Position numbers and translations under genes: made by a program. From Mycolicibacterium malmesburyense (GTDB lineage Bacteria > Actinomycetota > Actinomycetes > Mycobacteriales > Mycobacteriaceae): DNA of 64,000 nt. The notes beneath the pieces are model-generated. The model worked only from the letters and a program-made list of their open reading frames with translations, had not been told where the DNA came from and searched no databases. The stretch is taken from the NCBI RefSeq assembly GCF_001050015.1, contig NZ_CVTB01000291.1, forward strand, positions 80,087 through 144,086, in the 5' to 3' direction. Below are positions 60,189 through 64,000 of the stretch, one piece after another. Positions within the stretch are counted from its first letter, which is position 1; the number at the start of each line of letters is the position of its first letter.

Positions 60189-60752
60189 GTGGCTGGTACC
60201 GATTGGCTGGTCGGTCGAGATCGAGCCTCCGAAGCGACCAGACGCATACACGCCGCCGCCGCCGATCTGATCGCCCGTCGTGGATGGGAGGCGTTCACCA
60301 TCGACGCGCTGGCTGCGAAAGTGCACTGTTCGCCCGCCACGATCTACCGGCACGCCGGCGGCAAGACCGCGATCCGCGACGCCGTTGTCGCCATCCACGC
60401 GGCCCGCACGGTCGAGACCGTGCGCGAAGCCATCCGCGGCCTCTCCGGTGCGGAGCGGGTGGTGGAGGCGACGGCGTTGGCGTTGGAGCGGGCCCGGTCC
60501 GACCCGTTGACCAACGCGCTCCGCTCCGCCCATCCGCCCACCGAAACCGACTGGCTGACGACGTCTGAGGTCATCGCGCAGTTCGCCGCCGAGATGCTTG
60601 GACTCGAGGATCCCGACCCCCTTGCGGAGCAGTGGCTGATTCGGGTCTTCTTGGCGCTCTGGAGTTGGCCCATGAAGGATCCCGACGCCGAGTACCGAAT
60701 GCTGCAGCGATTCCTCGGTCCGCCCTACCGTCAGGAGGCCCAGCAGTCCTGA
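60189..60752 (+). CDS. TetR-family transcriptional regulator
   Basis: A 187-residue regulator. The N-terminal helix-turn-helix is ARRGWEAFTIDALAAKV, then HCSPATIYRHAGGKTAIRD. The GTG start has CAGGAGA nearby. It is divergent from the P450-mce operon and most likely controls it. The C-terminal ligand domain is short and has no close match that I can name. Confidence 0.9.
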   Translation: MAGTDWLVGRDRASEATRRIHAAAADLIARRGWEAFTIDALAAKVHCSPATIYRHAGGKTAIRDAVVAIHAARTVETVREAIRGLSGAERVVEATALALERARSDPLTNALRSAHPPTETDWLTTSEVIAQFAAEMLGLEDPDPLAEQWLIRVFLALWSWPMKDPDAEYRMLQRFLGPPYRQEAQQS

Positions 60753-61017
60753 CCTGAGAGGTGAGGTACGCGGCAGGCGAGTGGTTGCCGCCGTGCGCGG
60801 TGCCGCCCTACGAATTTGGCCGTTTCGACCGGCACCCCCTGCGTGTGGACATAGGCTTTGCGCGTCCAGCCCGAGGCGACTGTCCGATCGTGATGTCTCC
60901 CAGGGAATTTCCGATTCAATCGCGCGACCGCAAGGTCAAGCCTGACGGCTATCGGGTCGGCGACGTCGGCGCACAAGGGAGGCTCGCAACGTTGTCGACG
61001 AAGGCGATGGCCAAGCG

Positions 61018-61791
61018 GTGACCCACGAACGAGGGCGTCTGCTCGGGAAGTCCGCCGTGATCACCGGGGCGGCGTTCGGCATCGGCCGGGCGACGGCGGT
61101 GCGCTTCGCGGGCGAGGGAGCTCGGTTGACCGTGACCGACATTCAAAGTGAACCGCTGCTGGCGCTCGCCGACGAACTGCGAGAGACCGGAGCGCAAGTC
61201 GAGACGATCGTCGGTGACGTCTCGGTCGCCGACGATGCGAAGCGGATGGTGACGGCTGCTGTCGACCGCTACGGACGGCTCGACGTGCTGGTCGCCAACG
61301 CCGGAATCATCCCGCTCGGCGACGCGCTGGAGGTCTCCGCCTCCGATTGGGAGGAGGTCATGGCCATCGACGGGCGCGGCATGTTTCTCACGTGCAAGTT
61401 CGCGATCGAGGCGATGTTACCGACCGGCGGTGGGGCTATCGTCTGTCTCTCCTCGATCTCTGGACTGGCCGGGCAGAAGCGGCAGGCGGCCTACGGGCCC
61501 GCCAAGTTCATTGCTACCGGATTGACCAAGCATTTGGCGGTCGAGTGGGCGGACAAGGGGATTCGAGTCAACGCCGTTGCTCCCGGAACCATCCGAACCG
61601 AGCGCGTGAAGCAGCTTCCAGACGAGCCGGGCGGTGCGGAGTATCTGGCCGATGTCGAACGCATGCACCCGATGGGCCGTATCGGTGAGCCGGACGAAGT
61701 CGCGAGCGCGATAGCCTTCCTCAGTTCCGACGACGCCTCTTTCATCACCGGTGCCGTACTGCCCGTAGATGGGGGATACCTGGCGCAATAG
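61018..61791 (+). CDS. Short-chain dehydrogenase/reductase
   Basis: A 257-residue classical SDR: TGAAFGIG at 16-23, VANAG and YGPAK with Tyr159 and Lys163, and the end VDGGYLAQ. GTG 61018; a clear ribosome site is lacking, so the start is less certain. The 265 bases before it (60753-61017) hold no gene or repeat I can support. It stands apart from the regulon sites. Confidence 0.88.
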   Translation: MTHERGRLLGKSAVITGAAFGIGRATAVRFAGEGARLTVTDIQSEPLLALADELRETGAQVETIVGDVSVADDAKRMVTAAVDRYGRLDVLVANAGIIPLGDALEVSASDWEEVMAIDGRGMFLTCKFAIEAMLPTGGGAIVCLSSISGLAGQKRQAAYGPAKFIATGLTKHLAVEWADKGIRVNAVAPGTIRTERVKQLPDEPGGAEYLADVERMHPMGRIGEPDEVASAIAFLSSDDASFITGAVLPVDGGYLAQ

Positions 61792-61939
61792 CGCCTCGGC
61801 TCCCCAGGCGGTTAGGCCATACCGCTCTCAAGGTCTGAGACCCGGCGCACTCCGCTTCGGCAGGACGGCGAGGTCCATCAGGGCATACGCTCACCGACAC
61901 CCCTGCCTTCAGCAGCGCCGACGACGGCAAGGAGCCACC

Positions 61940-62364
61940 ATGTCCGAATCCATCGAGCGTCTGATGGAAAGCAACCTGCTGCGCGTCTTCAACGAGCGGG
62001 ATGCCGACCGCCGCAGGGCCGCCATCGCGGACACCTATTCGCCGGAGGTTCGATGGACCGACGACGAGGGCGTATGCGTCGGGCACGAGGCGCTCGACGC
62101 GAAAGCCCAAGCGCTCCAGGACGGACAGTTGGCCGGGCTGTCCTTCATCAAGGCCGGACCCGTCCACCAGACCCGGGGGTTCGGTATCTCGCCTGGCATG
62201 TCGTCGCTCCCGGCGCCGAGACGCCCATCGTCTCGGGATTCGACGTCGCGCTCGTCAATGGCGACCACATCGCCGACCTGTTCACGGTGATCACGTCCGC
62301 CCCAGAGTGTTTGAAGCGCAGATTCGCCGTGATACAGCAGCCGGAAATTGGCTTAGACGCCTAG
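61940..62364 (+). pseudogene. SnoaL-like gene broken by a one-base frameshift
   Basis: The first part reads MSESIERLMESNLLRVFNER with a GGAG ribosome site, and a typical SnoaL_2 pattern runs to AGPVHQTRG near 62175. The rest of the fold (VRYLAWHVVAPGAE, then GFDVALVNGDHIADLFTVIT) is in the next frame, up to the stop at 62364. The break falls in the run GGGGG at 62175-62179; one more G would restore a single 141-residue protein. This may be a real mutation or a homopolymer sequencing error. Confidence 0.75.
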
Positions 62365-62386
62365 CCTGAGACGCTAGCCTTCGAGA

Positions 62387-62890
62387 ATGCCAAAGTCGTT
62401 CGACTGCGTCGTCGTATCTCCGGTCAGCATTCAGCAGATACACGCTGCGTATCGCGAGCGGGATTACTGGGAGGCGCGGTTAGCACCTCATAAGGAGATG
62501 GTTGAGCTCCGCTCGTTCGATGTTGACGAGAGTGGAACGGTGCGAGCCACAGTCGTCCAGGACCTCAAGGACGCCGTTCTCCCCCCGCCCTTCGGCAAGC
62601 TTTATCCGCGCGGGCTGGAACTCGTCCAAAGCGAGACGTGGACCGTCGATCACCACGCTGCGGTGCTCGGAGACATCAGGGTGAAGGCCCACGGAGCACC
62701 GGGCTCCGGACGCAGCCGGATAGTCATAACCCCTTCAGGTAACGGAAAATGTCTCGAGTGCAGTGCATCCATTCATGTCAAGGTCCCCCTCGTCGGAGGC
62801 AAACTCGAGAATCTCCTCGGTCGTCAGATGATTGATCAGATTCCGGAGACGCTGCGCTTCCTCACCGAGTGGATAGAGGAGCGCGCCTGA
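62387..62890 (+). CDS. DUF2505-family protein
   Basis: A 167-residue protein matching the DUF2505 group common in mycobacteria: YRERDYWEARLAPH near the start, then VVQDLKDAVLPPPFGKL, ETWTVDHHAAVLGDIR and the end IDQIPETLRFLTEWIEER. The fold is likely SRPBCC-like with a ligand pocket. The function is unknown. It starts 22 bases after the frameshifted SnoaL-like gene without a strong ribosome site. Confidence 0.85.
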   Translation: MPKSFDCVVVSPVSIQQIHAAYRERDYWEARLAPHKEMVELRSFDVDESGTVRATVVQDLKDAVLPPPFGKLYPRGLELVQSETWTVDHHAAVLGDIRVKAHGAPGSGRSRIVITPSGNGKCLECSASIHVKVPLVGGKLENLLGRQMIDQIPETLRFLTEWIEERA

Positions 62891-63025
62891 CTCCTGCCCG
62901 CATGGCCACCAAGCGAACGCGACCGTCCGCAAACTGAAGAGATTCACGGATTCGGTGCTCGGACCCGAGCGATCGTGGTTCACTGGCCTCCTCGCAAATT
63001 CTTGACAGGCGTCAGGGGGATACCG

Positions 63026-63277
63026 GTGGCGAAGAAGAGCGTCGACGATCGAGAGCAAGGTCACGACTCGGAGCTGGCGGTGGACGTCCGAGTCCGCGTC
63101 AACGCGGAAACCGACGCCGAGACGCGCGGTGTCATCGTCGAGGACTTCGGCGAGATGACGGCCGTCGCCGTCGACATCGGGTCCAACCACATCGCGGATC
63201 CGGCCCGCCGGTGGGCGGTGATGCTCGACGAGGGCACGCTCCTGTTCGCCGACTCCGAACAACTCACGCCCGAATAG
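63026..63277 (+). CDS. Small conserved mycobacterial hypothetical protein
   Basis: An 83-residue acidic protein, starting at GTG 63026 with CAGGGGG before it (MAKKSVDDREQ). The core GVIVEDFGEMTAVAVDIGSN and RRWAVMLDEGTLLFADSEQL look like a small beta barrel. I do not recognise a function. It converges on ponA2. Confidence 0.7.
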   Translation: MAKKSVDDREQGHDSELAVDVRVRVNAETDAETRGVIVEDFGEMTAVAVDIGSNHIADPARRWAVMLDEGTLLFADSEQLTPE

Positions 63278-63312
63278 GTCCGCTCAACGCGTGGAACCAC
63301 CCCGCCGGGCAC

Positions 63313-64000
63313 TCACGCCGGAGGCGGAGGCGGTGGCGGCGGGGGAGCCGGCGGTGGCGGTGCCGGCGGTGGCGGCGGCCCCAAGAGAAACGGCGGCAGA
63401 CCGGGAATCTGCATGACCATCGGATCCGGTGGTGGAGGCGGTGGCGGCACACCCGGCGGAGGTGGCGGTGCCTCGCGACGCGGCGGAGGCGGTACGAACC
63501 CGGTGCTGGTGTTGATCGTGACGATGGACCCGGGGATGGTCCGGCCACTCGGCGTCGTCCCCACGACGGCACCGTAGGGGGCCGTGCTGTTGATCGGCGT
63601 CGTCTTCTCGGCCACCTGGAATCCGGCGTCCTTCAACCGCTGGCGGGCCCGGTCCACATTCATGCCCGCCACGTTCGGCACCTCGCTGCCGGGACCGCCC
63701 TCGACGTAGCGCGGATCGGTCGGCGGCAGACGCACCTCGCCGAAGTTCGTGGCGATCGGCTTCATCGCCTCGAACCAAATGCGCGCCGGTTCGTTACCGC
63801 CGTACAGATCGCCGCTGTAGCACTTGCGCAGCGGGAACGAACAGATCCCCGACGGGGAGTTCGAGTCGTCGAAGATGTAGACGCTGCCCGCGTACTGGTT
63901 CGTGAAGCCGAGGAATCCGGACGACCTGTGCGATTCGGTGGTGCCGGTCTTGCCCGACATCGGCAGGTCCCAGCCGACCCAGCCCGCCGCCCCGGCCCCC
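63313..64000 (-). CDS. ponA2: PonA2-type bifunctional penicillin-binding protein, C-terminal part
   Basis: The gene runs off the right edge; about 229 C-terminal residues are present. It begins in the transpeptidase domain with the SGKTGTTE motif (KTG box), followed by DLYGGNEPARIWFEAM. A PASTA domain follows (VPNVAGMNVDRARQRLKDAG), then a tail of repeated prolines. This order of KTG box, one PASTA domain and a Pro-rich end matches mycobacterial PonA2, which polymerises and cross-links peptidoglycan. It marks ordinary housekeeping chromosome beyond the accessory region. Confidence 0.92.
   Translation of the reverse strand, partial: GAGAAGWVGWDLPMSGKTGTTESHRSSGFLGFTNQYAGSVYIFDDSNSPSGICSFPLRKCYSGDLYGGNEPARIWFEAMKPIATNFGEVRLPPTDPRYVEGGPGSEVPNVAGMNVDRARQRLKDAGFQVAEKTTPINSTAPYGAVVGTTPSGRTIPGSIVTINTSTGFVPPPPRREAPPPPPGVPPPPPPPDPMVMQIPGLPPFLLGPPPPPAPPPPAPPPPPPPPPA

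Noticed and set aside
60731..61021. Two overlapping short frames between the TetR gene and the SDR
   Set aside because: Neither has a ribosome site or a recognisable pattern, and they overlap on opposite strands; probably noncoding.
63313..63520. GGCGGTGGC-rich tract as a tandem repeat or PE/PPE element
   Set aside because: On the minus strand it is simply the Pro-rich tail of PonA2.
1..64000. Insertion sequences, prophage, CRISPR, tRNA or rRNA genes
   Set aside because: No transposase or integrase motif, no regularly spaced direct repeats and no tRNA-like cloverleaf was recognised anywhere in the window.

Overview
The window looks like chromosomal DNA of a fast-growing, environmental mycobacterium (Mycolicibacterium-like). 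Supporting signs are the high-GC coding, the frequent GTG and TTG starts with ATGA/GTGA overlaps, a six-gene mce set with an LprK-type lipoprotein, many P450s, acyl-CoA dehydrogenases (ACADs) and crotonases, and the 3' part of a PonA2-type penicillin-binding protein with a PASTA domain at the right edge.

Region 1 (1-51200) is a dense catabolic gene set arranged as about a dozen short, mostly divergent operons. It encodes two acyl-CoA synthetases, four type III CoA-transferase genes (one a tandem fusion), six ACADs, seven crotonases, a MaoC hydratase, three thiolase-like proteins each next to an OB-fold/DUF35 partner, and six short-chain dehydrogenases. It also holds four cytochromes P450, a Rieske oxygenase, a luciferase-like monooxygenase, two amidohydrolases, a fused 2-oxoacid dehydrogenase E1 with a free lipoyl domain, several SnoaL-like proteins, an SMP-30 lactonase, a VOC protein, a phosphotransferase-like protein and one TetR regulator. 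The logic is: oxygenate a hydrophobic, probably alicyclic, terpenoid or steroid-like substrate; activate it as a CoA thioester; shorten it by beta-oxidation with heteromeric ACADs; cleave by retro-aldol or thiolysis; open rings with hydrolases. The substrate cannot be read from sequence.

The clearest new signal is regulatory. Almost every promoter gap from 81 to 46769 carries an inverted repeat of the form GAACA-N13-TGTTC (extended form TTGAACA-N13-TGTTCAA). I placed fourteen copies by hand. Several overlap or abut a TANNNT -10 box on the downstream side, as expected for a repressor site. I found none in the mce part. This predicts one coordinated regulon whose regulator is unknown; the local TetR (5957-6580) is one candidate. 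A separate 29-bp palindrome at 7473-7501 may be a second operator.

Region 2 (51215-60752) is a minus-strand operon P450-mceA-B-C-D-E-F with a divergent TetR gene. It has no yrbE permease genes; a P450 occupies the place where they normally lie. Region 3 (61018-64000) holds an SDR, a SnoaL-like gene broken by a one-base frameshift in a G-run, a DUF2505 protein, a small mycobacterial hypothetical, and the C-terminal part of ponA2, which looks like ordinary conserved chromosome. I saw no tRNA, rRNA, insertion sequence or CRISPR array, and no gene-free stretch longer than 300 bases.
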